Source: Pontixanthobacter aquaemixtae (GTDB taxonomy: Bacteria > Pseudomonadota > Alphaproteobacteria > Sphingomonadales > Sphingomonadaceae). From it: a stretch of DNA of 64,000 nucleotides. The translations under genes were made by a program, and so were the position numbers. Shown in pieces: positions 42,992-50,751 of the stretch; the stretch's first letter is position 1; every line of letters starts with the position of its first letter. Under the pieces are notes generated by a model. It did no database searches, was not told the DNA's origin, and was given only the letters and a program-made list of their open reading frames with translations. The stretch is taken from positions 1,245,722-1,309,721 of the forward strand of contig NZ_WTYX01000001.1 in NCBI RefSeq assembly GCF_009827395.1, given 5' to 3'.

Positions 42992-43764
42992 CCCGGCTAT
43001 CGCTCACTTTCGAATGCCAGGGCTGCCGCTTAGCCGGCACTTTCGACACCGCGCCAGGGGCCACCGGCCTGTTGATCGTGACCGGAGGGAATGAAGTTCG
43101 CGCAGGGGCATTCTCGGGGCAGGCCAAGCTGGCGGCAAAATTGGCCGTTTCGGGTTTTCCCGTATTCCGCTTCGACCGCCGCGGGGTCGGCGATAGCGAT
43201 GGCGAAAATCGCGGGTTCACCAAGAGCCGCAAAGACATTGCCGCTGCGATAGAAGCATTCCGCGCGATCAATCCGCAAATGACGCGCGTTGTCGGCTTCG
43301 GAAATTGCGACGCAGCGAGCGCGCTGATGCTGGCAGGCGGTGCAGAACTGGATGGATTGATCCTGTCCAACCCGTGGACAATCGAAGATGATGCCGATGA
43401 TACGCCGCCGCCAAGCGCGGTCCGGTCTCGTTATCTAGAAAAGCTCAAAAACCCCAAGGAAGTGCTTCGGCTTCTGTCAGGGGGCGTGAACCTCAAAAAG
43501 CTGTTTCGCGGTTTGAAACAGGCCGCCAGCGGACCTTCCGAAGCGACCGGATTGTCGCAGCAAATGGCGCAAGGCATTGCCGCGTATGACAAGCCTGTGC
43601 GTATTCTTCTGGCAGATGCCGATCGCACCGCGCAGATGTTTTTGGAGAACTGGGATGCAAGCGATCCGCGCATCCATCGCTGCGAGGGTGCGTCGCACGC
43701 TTATGTCGAACCACAAGCGAGCGAATGGTTGGAGAACCAGATTTTGACCGCGTTACGCGGCTGA
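42988..43764 (+). CDS. exosortase A system-associated hydrolase 1
   Basis: A 258-residue alpha/beta hydrolase. The fold is clear from LLIVTGGNEVRAGAFSGQAKLAAKLAVSGFPVFRFDRRGVGDSDG and later LDGLILSNPW, VRILLADADRTAQMF and EGASHAYV. At the nucleophile elbow it has GFGNCDAASAL: Cys107 replaces the usual Ser, as in dienelactone-hydrolase-type enzymes and as I recall for this family. Asp in LLADAD and His in ASHAY complete a plausible triad. The substrate is unknown; cleavage of an acyl thioester from the carrier protein is one possibility. It converges with, and slightly overlaps, the rRNA methyltransferase gene. Confidence 0.87.
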   Translation: MTRLSLTFECQGCRLAGTFDTAPGATGLLIVTGGNEVRAGAFSGQAKLAAKLAVSGFPVFRFDRRGVGDSDGENRGFTKSRKDIAAAIEAFRAINPQMTRVVGFGNCDAASALMLAGGAELDGLILSNPWTIEDDADDTPPPSAVRSRYLEKLKNPKEVLRLLSGGVNLKKLFRGLKQAASGPSEATGLSQQMAQGIAAYDKPVRILLADADRTAQMFLENWDASDPRIHRCEGASHAYVEPQASEWLENQILTALRG

Positions 43765-44970
43765 ATCATCTTCCTCCCGCACGAAAAGGCTGCTCAATTC
43801 CACATGCGTTGACCAACGGAATTGCCCCACGGGCCGCAATTTCTGCAGCGTGTAGCCGCCTTCGATCAATCGCTTGGAATCGCGCGCCCAGCTTGAGGGA
43901 TTGCAACTGATATAAACAATCTTAGCGACCGTGCTTTGCGCCAGCAATTCCACCTGATCGCGCGCACCCGCCCGTGGAGGATCGAGCAACACGGCGCTGA
44001 ATTTGTTGAGTTCTTCCAGTTGTAGCGGATTGCGGAACAGGTCGCGATGGATCGGGTGAACCGGCTTTCCGGTAGCCCGCGCAGCCATCTGGCAGGCCAG
44101 ATGCGTATCGCGCGCCGCCTCCGCCGCGAGCACCTTTGTCCTGCCAGCCAGCGCAAATGCGAAAGTGCCCAAGCCTGAAAAAAGATCCGCAACCACTGCC
44201 GCGCCGGAGAGCCAGGCTCTGGCATCGCCCGCAAGCACATCTTCTCCATCAACCGTGGCTTGCAGAAATCCGCCCGACGGAAAACCAACCGGCACACCGG
44301 AAAGCGTAACCGTTACCGGCTCCGGCTCCCACAATGTTTCGGGGCCGTATCCCTGATCGAGCGTCAGCCGCGCCAAACCCTGTTCGCGGGCAAAATCGAG
44401 GATCTTCTCGGTCTGCTCAAGCCCTTCGATGGGCAGGTTTTTCAGCGAACAATCAACGCCTTGATCGGTGTCGGTCAACTCGATGTCCACTGCCAGCTTG
44501 CCCTTGCGCCGCGCGAGGATTGTGCGCAGCGCCTGCGCAACCGAAAACAGGCTTTCGGTCAGGATTTGACACTCTGTCAGATCGACAATCCGGTGCGACC
44601 CCGCCTCGCGAAAACCAAGCTGCGGTTTACCCCCGCGGCTGATCGCGCACAGAGTTGCCCGGCGGCGGCTTCGCGGCGGCGAAAGATGGGTGGGAAGCAA
44701 TTCGCCAACCGCAATATCCTGCCCCTCGGCCGCGTTCGAAACGCGCGAAGTCACAAAATCGCGCAATGTTTCTTCGTCCACATGCTGCAACTGGCAGCCG
44801 CCGCATTTGCCGAAATGCCGGCACACCGGCTTCACGTGATGCGGGCCGTGTTTCAGCGTTCCGTCGCTCTGTAGCACGTCACCCGGGACGGCCCCGGCAA
44901 CATGGCGCCCATCAGCGGACAGGCCATCGCCTTTGGCAGCAATACGAATGATTTCTGATGCAGTGTTCAC
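43753..44970 (-). CDS. rlmD: 23S rRNA/tRNA uracil-5-methyltransferase (RlmD/TrmA family)
   Basis: A 405-residue SAM-dependent RNA m5U methyltransferase. An N-terminal part without a clear TRAM domain is followed by iron-sulfur ligands in VCRHFGKCGGCQLQHVD (about C50, C56, C59) and a fourth Cys in LTECQIL. The catalytic domain has VADLFSGLGTFAFALAG (SAM motif), VLLDPPRAGARDQV and the nucleophile motif IVYISCNPSSWARD. The start is GTG 44970, overlapping the stop of the upstream nnr gene (GTGA); an ATG at 45075 would extend deep into that gene. The exact target (23S U1939 or another) is not certain. Confidence 0.88.
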   Translation of the reverse strand: MNTASEIIRIAAKGDGLSADGRHVAGAVPGDVLQSDGTLKHGPHHVKPVCRHFGKCGGCQLQHVDEETLRDFVTSRVSNAAEGQDIAVGELLPTHLSPPRSRRRATLCAISRGGKPQLGFREAGSHRIVDLTECQILTESLFSVAQALRTILARRKGKLAVDIELTDTDQGVDCSLKNLPIEGLEQTEKILDFAREQGLARLTLDQGYGPETLWEPEPVTVTLSGVPVGFPSGGFLQATVDGEDVLAGDARAWLSGAAVVADLFSGLGTFAFALAGRTKVLAAEAARDTHLACQMAARATGKPVHPIHRDLFRNPLQLEELNKFSAVLLDPPRAGARDQVELLAQSTVAKIVYISCNPSSWARDSKRLIEGGYTLQKLRPVGQFRWSTHVELSSLFVREEDDSAA

Positions 44971-46400
44971 AGACACGCCGCGTAGGCGTCTGCCACCTTT
45001 CCGGCAAGACGGGACGCGGAGAAAGCCGGTCCGGCAAGTCTTGCAGCCTCGCCGTGGAGCCAAACCGCCTGGCATGCGGCGTCGAAGGGTTGCTCACCTG
45101 TCGCGAGCCGGCTTGCCGCTATCCCGGCCAGCACGTCACCCGTTCCCGCTGTCGACAGCCAGCTTGACGCAGCAGGGGAAACCGCAAGGCCAGCATCGCG
45201 ATTGAAAATGACCGTGTCCGGGCCCTTTGCGACGATTGTTGCGTCAGTCATCCAATCCAGCTCGATAGCCTGATGAACTTTGTCAGGCAGCGGCGGTTTC
45301 TTTGCGGGTGGTTCAAAAACGCTGCGGAGCCGCGCCACTTCCCCGCCATGCGGTGTCAGCAGATAGGGCCGTTCGCTCGGCCCCGGCCATTCTACTGCGC
45401 CGATCAGGTTCAGTGCATCGGCATCGAGCACAGTGGGCACCGCGCGTTCCATTCCAAACACTGCCCGCAGCCGACCGCAGGCAACTTCGCCGGTTCCCAA
45501 GCCGGGCCCGATCAGAATGGAGGCAATCCGCTCGTCACTCAGCGCTTCGCCCAGCGGGCGGGCGTCCACAACAAGGTCAGACGGAGTTTCGATGTCACGG
45601 CCATCGCTCAGAATTTTCACATAACCCGCGCCTGCAGACATTGCTGCCTTGGCCGCCAATTTCGCAGCACCGGTCATTTCCCCCGCGACAATCGCTACCA
45701 GCCCGCGCGAATATTTGTGCGCGTCCGTATCGGGCACTTTCAGCGCGGGTTTCTGCAACACGGCGCCGGTTACAAAGTCTCTCTGCGCGGAAGCATCGAT
45801 GCCGATTTCGACCAATCGCCGCTCTCCTAGCTGCGTTGCAGCGGGCAGCATCCAATGCCCCCATTTCCACGCGCCCAGCGCCAGCGTCAGATCAAAATCG
45901 GGGACAGGAGACAGCACCGCGCCATTGTCTGCATCGACACCGCTGGGCAGATCCACCGCAATGCTGAAATCATGCTGCGCCGCCAATCCGGCCAGCAGGC
46001 TGACCAATTCGCTCGACAAGGGGCGGGACAGGCCGGTGCCGAATAGACAGTCAACGAACACAGATCCGGAAATTTTCGCGCCGTCTTCGCTTATGTTCCC
46101 CTGAAAGGCCTCTCGGGCGCTTTGTGCGGCCTTTGTAGCGGGCTGTTTGGGGGCGACCACCTTTACGGCCAAACCGCGCCGCCGAAGCACCTCTGCAATC
46201 ACATAGCCATCACCGCCATTGTTGCCCGGCCCGCACAGCACCGTCACCGGGCGCCCTGATGCCATCCGCCAGACCCATTCGGCAGCGCCCTTCCCCGCAA
46301 TCTGCATCAATTCTTCGACGCTTGATCCGGCGTCTATCAGCGCCTGCTCCGCCGCCTGCATTTGCACGGCGGTGAGGATCAGATCATTCGGCCGCGTCAT
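44967..46400 (-). CDS. nnr: bifunctional NAD(P)H-hydrate epimerase/dehydratase
   Basis: A 477-residue repair enzyme for hydrated NADH/NADPH. The N-terminal epimerase (YjeF_N) part has VTVLCGPGNNGGDGYVIAEVL, VDCLFGTGLSRPL and AVDLPSGVDADNG. The C-terminal ADP/ATP-dependent dehydratase part shows GLVAIVAGEMTGAAKLAAKAA, ILIGPGLGTG, VLDADALNL, LTPHGGEVARL and STAGTGDVLAGIAAS. The ATG at 46400 is used, overlapping the upstream lipoprotein gene by 17 nt; an in-frame ATG at 46493 would overlap it much more. It is coupled to rlmD. Confidence 0.94.
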   Translation of the reverse strand: MTRPNDLILTAVQMQAAEQALIDAGSSVEELMQIAGKGAAEWVWRMASGRPVTVLCGPGNNGGDGYVIAEVLRRRGLAVKVVAPKQPATKAAQSAREAFQGNISEDGAKISGSVFVDCLFGTGLSRPLSSELVSLLAGLAAQHDFSIAVDLPSGVDADNGAVLSPVPDFDLTLALGAWKWGHWMLPAATQLGERRLVEIGIDASAQRDFVTGAVLQKPALKVPDTDAHKYSRGLVAIVAGEMTGAAKLAAKAAMSAGAGYVKILSDGRDIETPSDLVVDARPLGEALSDERIASILIGPGLGTGEVACGRLRAVFGMERAVPTVLDADALNLIGAVEWPGPSERPYLLTPHGGEVARLRSVFEPPAKKPPLPDKVHQAIELDWMTDATIVAKGPDTVIFNRDAGLAVSPAASSWLSTAGTGDVLAGIAASRLATGEQPFDAACQAVWLHGEAARLAGPAFSASRLAGKVADAYAACL

Positions 46401-46779
46401 CCGCGCCGCTGTCCTGGTTATCCTGCCCGCTGACATTGGCGGTAAAGCGATAGCGGTCTGCGCCAATACTGATTTCCAGCACATCACCATCAAGCCGCCG
46501 CGTCAGCTGGTCCGCGCCGTCCAGTTCAACCAGACCGCGCCCGTCATCGAGCTGGGCAAAACGGCGGAACCCGCCATCGGGATGACGCACAATCAGGTGA
46601 TTTTCGCCTTCAACCGTTTCCCGCTCGACCAGACAATCGGGGCCGAACTGGCTTCCTTCACCCAGCGCGCAGTCGATCATGGCCGCGCCTTCTTCGGCTT
46701 GTGGCTGCTCGACATCGGGTTGCGAACACGCCGCAATTGTGCAGCACAGCATCGTCAAGACATAGGCAGGATGCTTCAC
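46384..46779 (-). CDS. hypothetical lipoprotein
   Basis: A 131-residue protein of unknown function. The N-terminus MKHPAYVLTMLCCTIAAC is a lipoprotein signal with lipobox IAAC, followed by an acidic linker. The remainder is a small domain rich in charged residues (HLIVRHPDGGFRRFAQLDDGRGLVELDG) and an acidic tail. It is tightly packed between ilvD (1 nt gap) and nnr (overlap), so it is probably in the same operon. Confidence 0.75.
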   Translation of the reverse strand: MKHPAYVLTMLCCTIAACSQPDVEQPQAEEGAAMIDCALGEGSQFGPDCLVERETVEGENHLIVRHPDGGFRRFAQLDDGRGLVELDGADQLTRRLDGDVLEISIGADRYRFTANVSGQDNQDSGADDAAE

Positions 46780-46780
46780 A

Positions 46781-48625
46781 TTACCCTCTTTTCAATTGCG
46801 AGATATCGCGCACCGCGCCGCGCGCCGCGCTGGTCGTCATGGCTGCATAGGCTTCAAGCGCTTGCGACACCATACGCGGGCGGTCTTTGGCCGGTTGCCA
46901 CGCCCCGCCCATCGCCGCGCGCCGTGCCTCCAGAACATCATCGGAAACCGCCAGTTTGATGCTGCGTCCGGGAATGTCGATTTCGATGATATCGCTATCT
47001 TCGACCAGTGCGATCGCACCACCTTCGGCCGCTTCGGGCGAGACATGGCCGATTGAGAGGCCTGAAGTCCCGCCAGAAAAGCGCCCGTCGGTCAGCAAAG
47101 CGCAGGCCGCGCCCAATCCCTTCGATTTGAGGTAGCTGGTGGGATAGAGCATTTCCTGCATGCCCGGTCCGCCTTTGGGGCCTTCATAGCGGATAACCAC
47201 CACATCGCCTTCGCTCACCTGATCGGTGAGGATCGCGGTCACCGCATCGTCCTGGCTCTCATAGACCTTGGCCGGACCGGTGAAGGTCAGGATCGATTCG
47301 TCGACGCCCGCAGTTTTCACGATGCACCCGTCGAGCGCGATATTGCCCGAAAGAACCGCCAGGCCGCCGTCCTGGCTGAAAGCGTGCTCTTTGCTGCGGA
47401 TCACGCCGTTTTCGCGGTCCAGATCAAGCTCTTCCCAGCGGCGGGACTGGCTGAAGGCGGTCTGCGTGGGCACGCCGCCGGGCGCAGCCGCGAAGAATTC
47501 GTGAACCTTGTTGTTCTGTGTGCGGCTGATGTCCCAATCATCGAGCGCATCGGCCATTGTCGGGCTGTGCACCGTGGGCAGCGCGGTGTTGAGCAGCCCG
47601 GCATTGTCGAGCTGGCCGAGAATCGCCATAATGCCGCCCGCACGGTGGACATCTTCCATATGCACGTCGTCCTTTGCCGGGGCGACTTTGGACAGGCAGG
47701 GAACGCGGCGGCTCAGCCGGTCAATATCTTCCATGGTGAAATCGACACCCGCCTCATGCGCGGCGGCCAGCAAATGCAGCACGGTGTTGGTCGATCCGCC
47801 CATCGCAATATCGAGCGACATGGCGTTCTCGAATGCAGAAAAGCTGGCGATAGAGCGCGGCAGAACGCTCTCGTCATTCTCTTCGTAATACCGCTTGGCC
47901 AGCGTCACGACCAAGCGGCCTGCGCGCAGGAACAGGCTTTTGCGATCCGCATGCGTTGCCAGCGTCGATCCATTGCCCGGAAGCGACAGGCCAAGCGCTT
48001 CGGTCAGGCAGTTCATCGAATTGGCGGTGAACATGCCCGAACACGATCCGCATGTCGGGCAGGCGTTCTGCTCGATCTCGGTAACTTGTTCGTCGGTGTA
48101 GCTGTCATCCGCAGCGGCCACCATCGCATCGACCAGATCAAGCGCCTTTTCCTTGCCATCGAGGACAACCTTGCCTGCCTCCATCGGCCCGCCGGAAACG
48201 AACACCGCCGGAATATTCAGCCGCATCGCGGCATTGAGCATACCCGGCGTGATCTTGTCGCAATTGGAAATGCACACCATCGCATCGGCGCAATGGGCGT
48301 TGACCATATATTCGACGCTATCGGCGATCAGATCGCGGCTAGGCAGCGAATAGAGCATCCCGTCATGCCCCATCGCAATGCCATCATCGACGGCTATGGT
48401 ATTGAATTCCTTGGCAACGCCGCCCGCTTCCTCGATCTCGCGCGCGACCAGCTGGCCCAGATCCTTCAAGTGGACATGTCCGGGGACAAACTGTGTAAAG
48501 CTGTTCACAACCGCGATGATCGGCTTGCCGAAATCGCCGTCTTTCATCCCCGTTGCGCGCCACAATCCGCGCGCTCCGGCCATGTTGCGGCCATGGGTGG
48601 TGGTGCGGGAACGATAGGCGGGCAT
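46781..48625 (-). CDS. ilvD: dihydroxy-acid dehydratase
   Basis: A 614-residue iron-sulfur enzyme of branched-chain amino acid synthesis, converting 2,3-dihydroxy-3-methylvalerate and -isovalerate to the 2-keto acids. Motifs: [44 protein letters not shown], the cluster ligands in [12 protein letters not shown] and [31 protein letters not shown], and [21 protein letters not shown]. The ATG at 48625 has CGGAG 6 nt upstream; an earlier in-frame start at 48673 lacks support. Length is the family standard. Confidence 0.97.
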   Translation of the reverse strand: MPAYRSRTTTHGRNMAGARGLWRATGMKDGDFGKPIIAVVNSFTQFVPGHVHLKDLGQLVAREIEEAGGVAKEFNTIAVDDGIAMGHDGMLYSLPSRDLIADSVEYMVNAHCADAMVCISNCDKITPGMLNAAMRLNIPAVFVSGGPMEAGKVVLDGKEKALDLVDAMVAAADDSYTDEQVTEIEQNACPTCGSCSGMFTANSMNCLTEALGLSLPGNGSTLATHADRKSLFLRAGRLVVTLAKRYYEENDESVLPRSIASFSAFENAMSLDIAMGGSTNTVLHLLAAAHEAGVDFTMEDIDRLSRRVPCLSKVAPAKDDVHMEDVHRAGGIMAILGQLDNAGLLNTALPTVHSPTMADALDDWDISRTQNNKVHEFFAAAPGGVPTQTAFSQSRRWEELDLDRENGVIRSKEHAFSQDGGLAVLSGNIALDGCIVKTAGVDESILTFTGPAKVYESQDDAVTAILTDQVSEGDVVVIRYEGPKGGPGMQEMLYPTSYLKSKGLGAACALLTDGRFSGGTSGLSIGHVSPEAAEGGAIALVEDSDIIEIDIPGRSIKLAVSDDVLEARRAAMGGAWQPAKDRPRMVSQALEAYAAMTTSAARGAVRDISQLKRG

Positions 48626-48721
48626 GGTGAACTCCGTTCGGTTGCGCTTCTGTCGGCTCAGCTTTGGCAGCAATGATACCTTACCGGAAGGCGCATCCGA
48701 AACAGAAAATCTTCAGGCCGC

Positions 48722-49456
48722 TCAGCCTTCTGCTTTGAGAGCCAGCGCAACGCGGTTGGCAATATCGGTTACCAGCGCGGCCCAGCGCGCTTGTTCGGCC
48801 CTGGTCGCGATAAGATCCTGCCTGATCTCGATGGTCAGATATTTGCGCCCCATCGCCTCCGCATGGCGATCCATCGTCGCGTTCAACTGTTTGCCCGAAT
48901 AAGGCTGATTGTCTCCTACCGTCAGCCCCTCTTCGCCAAACAGCCGGATCGCATGGCGCGCGGCGCTGTCATCCTGATTGTAGAGCAAAGCCACTTCCCA
49001 CGGGCGATCTTCGACTTTGGATTCAAGTTCGGGCGTAAAGCTGTGCAATGCAACGATAAGTTCCGGGTCCGCCTCGTCCAGCCACTCGCCCAGCGCAGCG
49101 TGATAGGGCCGATGGAAACGCTCAAGGCGGGCTTTGATATTCGCGCCGATGTTGCCCGCGATCAGATGGCCGTCGCTTTCGGTCGGGACAAGGCCGGGCG
49201 AATCCTCTGTCCGGTGGAGATCGCACACCAAACGGCTGACCGTTGCGATATGCGCCGCGATTCCATGGCGCCGGCCCATCCGGTCGGCAATGCCGTCGGT
49301 TCCGATATCGATGGCAATATGGGTGTCGAGAAGCGCGGCGGGAATGCCGAGCGGAACGTCCTCCGGCACGAAATTCGATGCATGGTCGGCGACGCACACA
49401 ATACCGCCCCGGCGCGGCTCACCCACACGGCGATAAGGCAGATCGTCGGCTATCAT
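48722..49456 (-). CDS. N-formylglutamate amidohydrolase
   Basis: A 244-residue hydrolase of the FGase family, which cleaves N-formylglutamate in some histidine-degradation pathways. The family pattern is visible in VCVADHASNFVPED (metal-binding region), HIAIDIGTDGIADRMGRRH, LVCDLHRTEDSPGLVP, FHRPYHAALGEWLDE and LIVALHSFTPEL, ending in YLTIEIRQDLI. No other histidine-utilisation gene is nearby, so the in vivo substrate may differ. It lies 12 nt downstream of ispE. Confidence 0.87.
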   Translation of the reverse strand: MIADDLPYRRVGEPRRGGIVCVADHASNFVPEDVPLGIPAALLDTHIAIDIGTDGIADRMGRRHGIAAHIATVSRLVCDLHRTEDSPGLVPTESDGHLIAGNIGANIKARLERFHRPYHAALGEWLDEADPELIVALHSFTPELESKVEDRPWEVALLYNQDDSAARHAIRLFGEEGLTVGDNQPYSGKQLNATMDRHAEAMGRKYLTIEIRQDLIATRAEQARWAALVTDIANRVALALKAEG

Positions 49457-49468
49457 TGTGGAATGTTC

Positions 49469-50281
49469 TTACCTTAGCTTTCCGGTCATCTGCCACCAGT
49501 CGGGATGCTCCAAAGCCAGCTTTTCTGCGGCCTCGCGCATGACGTCATGACTTCGATATAGCGCAAAACATGTCGCGCCTGAACCCGACATACGGCTGAG
49601 AAACGCATCGGTTCCGGCAAGCGCCGCCAGAACATCGGCGATTGCGGGGCACAGCCCGATGGCCGGTCCTTCGAGATCGTTGCGGCCCGCCAATGCGATT
49701 TGCTCAACCGATCCGCCCGGCAGCGCGCCGCGATCTTCGCCATCCCAAGCGGCAAACACGGGACCTGTCGCCAGCGGAACGCGCGGATTGACCAGCAGCA
49801 CCGGCGTGCCGGTCAAATCGCTTTCAACGGGTTCAAGCTCGGTGCCGGTGCCGCGCCCGATACAGGTTACGCTCTCGACACAGGCCGGAACATCGGCGCC
49901 AAGCGCGGCTGCGCGGTCATGCCAGTCATCGGGCAATCCGTGCATCTCGCGCACCAGCCGAAAGACTGCCCCTGCATCAGCGGAACCGCCCCCCAAGCCC
50001 GCGGCAACGGGCAAATTCTTCTCAAGACTGACTCGCAACCCATTGGATCGCGGCAATTTCCCAAGCGCTTTGGCGACGATATTGTCGAACGGATTGGTCA
50101 GCGCTCCGCCAAATTCACCCGACACAAGAACCTCGTCCTGTTCCGCAGCGCTCGCTATCAGAACATCACCCTGATCGACAAAGGCGAACAGCGTTTCGAG
50201 CTCATGATACCCGTCATCCCGACGACGCCGCACATGCAGCGCGAGATTGATCTTGGCATAGGCGGTTTCGGCCAGTGACAT
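49469..50281 (-). CDS. ispE: 4-diphosphocytidyl-2-C-methyl-D-erythritol kinase
   Basis: A 270-residue GHMP-family kinase of the non-mevalonate isoprenoid pathway, phosphorylating CDP-methylerythritol. It opens with ETAYAKINLALHVRRRRDDGYHELETLFAFVDQGD, has the ATP-binding KNLPVAAGLGGGSADAGAVFR glycine loop (about 90-105), and the C-terminal FLSRMSGSGATCFALY motif. Length and motifs are standard. It sits 5 nt after a small lipoprotein gene in a minus-strand run. Confidence 0.96.
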   Translation of the reverse strand: MSLAETAYAKINLALHVRRRRDDGYHELETLFAFVDQGDVLIASAAEQDEVLVSGEFGGALTNPFDNIVAKALGKLPRSNGLRVSLEKNLPVAAGLGGGSADAGAVFRLVREMHGLPDDWHDRAAALGADVPACVESVTCIGRGTGTELEPVESDLTGTPVLLVNPRVPLATGPVFAAWDGEDRGALPGGSVEQIALAGRNDLEGPAIGLCPAIADVLAALAGTDAFLSRMSGSGATCFALYRSHDVMREAAEKLALEHPDWWQMTGKLR

Positions 50282-50286
50282 GCGAG

Positions 50287-50694
50287 TCAGTCGCCCATTA
50301 CCTGATAGCTCTCGACAACACCCTCGTCGTCGAAATCAATGATAAGCCATTCGGAATCGAGGCTCATTAGCCCGCGCTCTGGCCCCAACGGATAAACCAA
50401 ATCGTGCTCGGAGAAGTATGTTGTCTCAGGGTCAGGCCCTAGCAAACTGATGACTGCGCCCTTGTCGAGACCATCAAGCCTTTTGCTCCACAGTAGATGC
50501 TCAATCATCTCAACACGCGTTCCATCCCAGTAGCTTGCCGACTTCCATTCTGCTGAATCAAAAAGTCTTATTGGAAGATAACCGGTTTGATATGCGCAGC
50601 CGACACTGAGCGCGGACAGCGCCAAAGCGAAAATCGCAAAAAAGCTTCGCAGTTTTCTTGCACGTATTACCGTGTCTCGGGGTCCGGTGATCAT
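50287..50694 (-). CDS. hypothetical small lipoprotein
   Basis: A 135-residue exported protein. The hydrophobic segment FFAIFALALSALSVGC ends in a lipobox-like SVGC, so the N-terminus is probably lipid-modified. The C-terminal part (VISLLGPDPETTYF... LDSEWLIIDFDDEGVVESYQV) resembles the small SmpA/BamE-type fold in its layout, but similarity is too weak for a name. It lies between the ETF-QO gene and ispE on one strand, with a repeat element just upstream. Confidence 0.65.
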   Translation of the reverse strand: MITGPRDTVIRARKLRSFFAIFALALSALSVGCAYQTGYLPIRLFDSAEWKSASYWDGTRVEMIEHLLWSKRLDGLDKGAVISLLGPDPETTYFSEHDLVYPLGPERGLMSLDSEWLIIDFDDEGVVESYQVMGD

Positions 50695-50701
50695 GCCTGT
50701 G

Positions 50702-50743
50702 CCCCTCCACCACTTCGTGGTCCCCCTCCCCGGTTCGGGGAGG
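50702..50743. repeat. double-hairpin palindromic repeat (REP-like)
   Basis: Two adjacent perfect hairpins: ACCAC-TTC-GTGGT (50709-50721) and CTCCCCG-GTT-CGGGGAG (50726-50742; one further C-G pair outside). The C-rich/G-rich pattern is the kind of extragenic repeat common in sphingomonad genomes. It lies in the 57-bp gap between etfD and the small lipoprotein gene, both on the minus strand, and could act as an attenuator or an RNA-stability element. Confidence 0.7.
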
Positions 50744-50751
50744 AACTCTAC

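Noticed and set aside
47384-48676. 430-codon open frame antisense to ilvD, and the 485-codon frame at 50965-52422 antisense to etfD
   Set aside because: Both mirror strongly conserved enzymes and have antisense composition.
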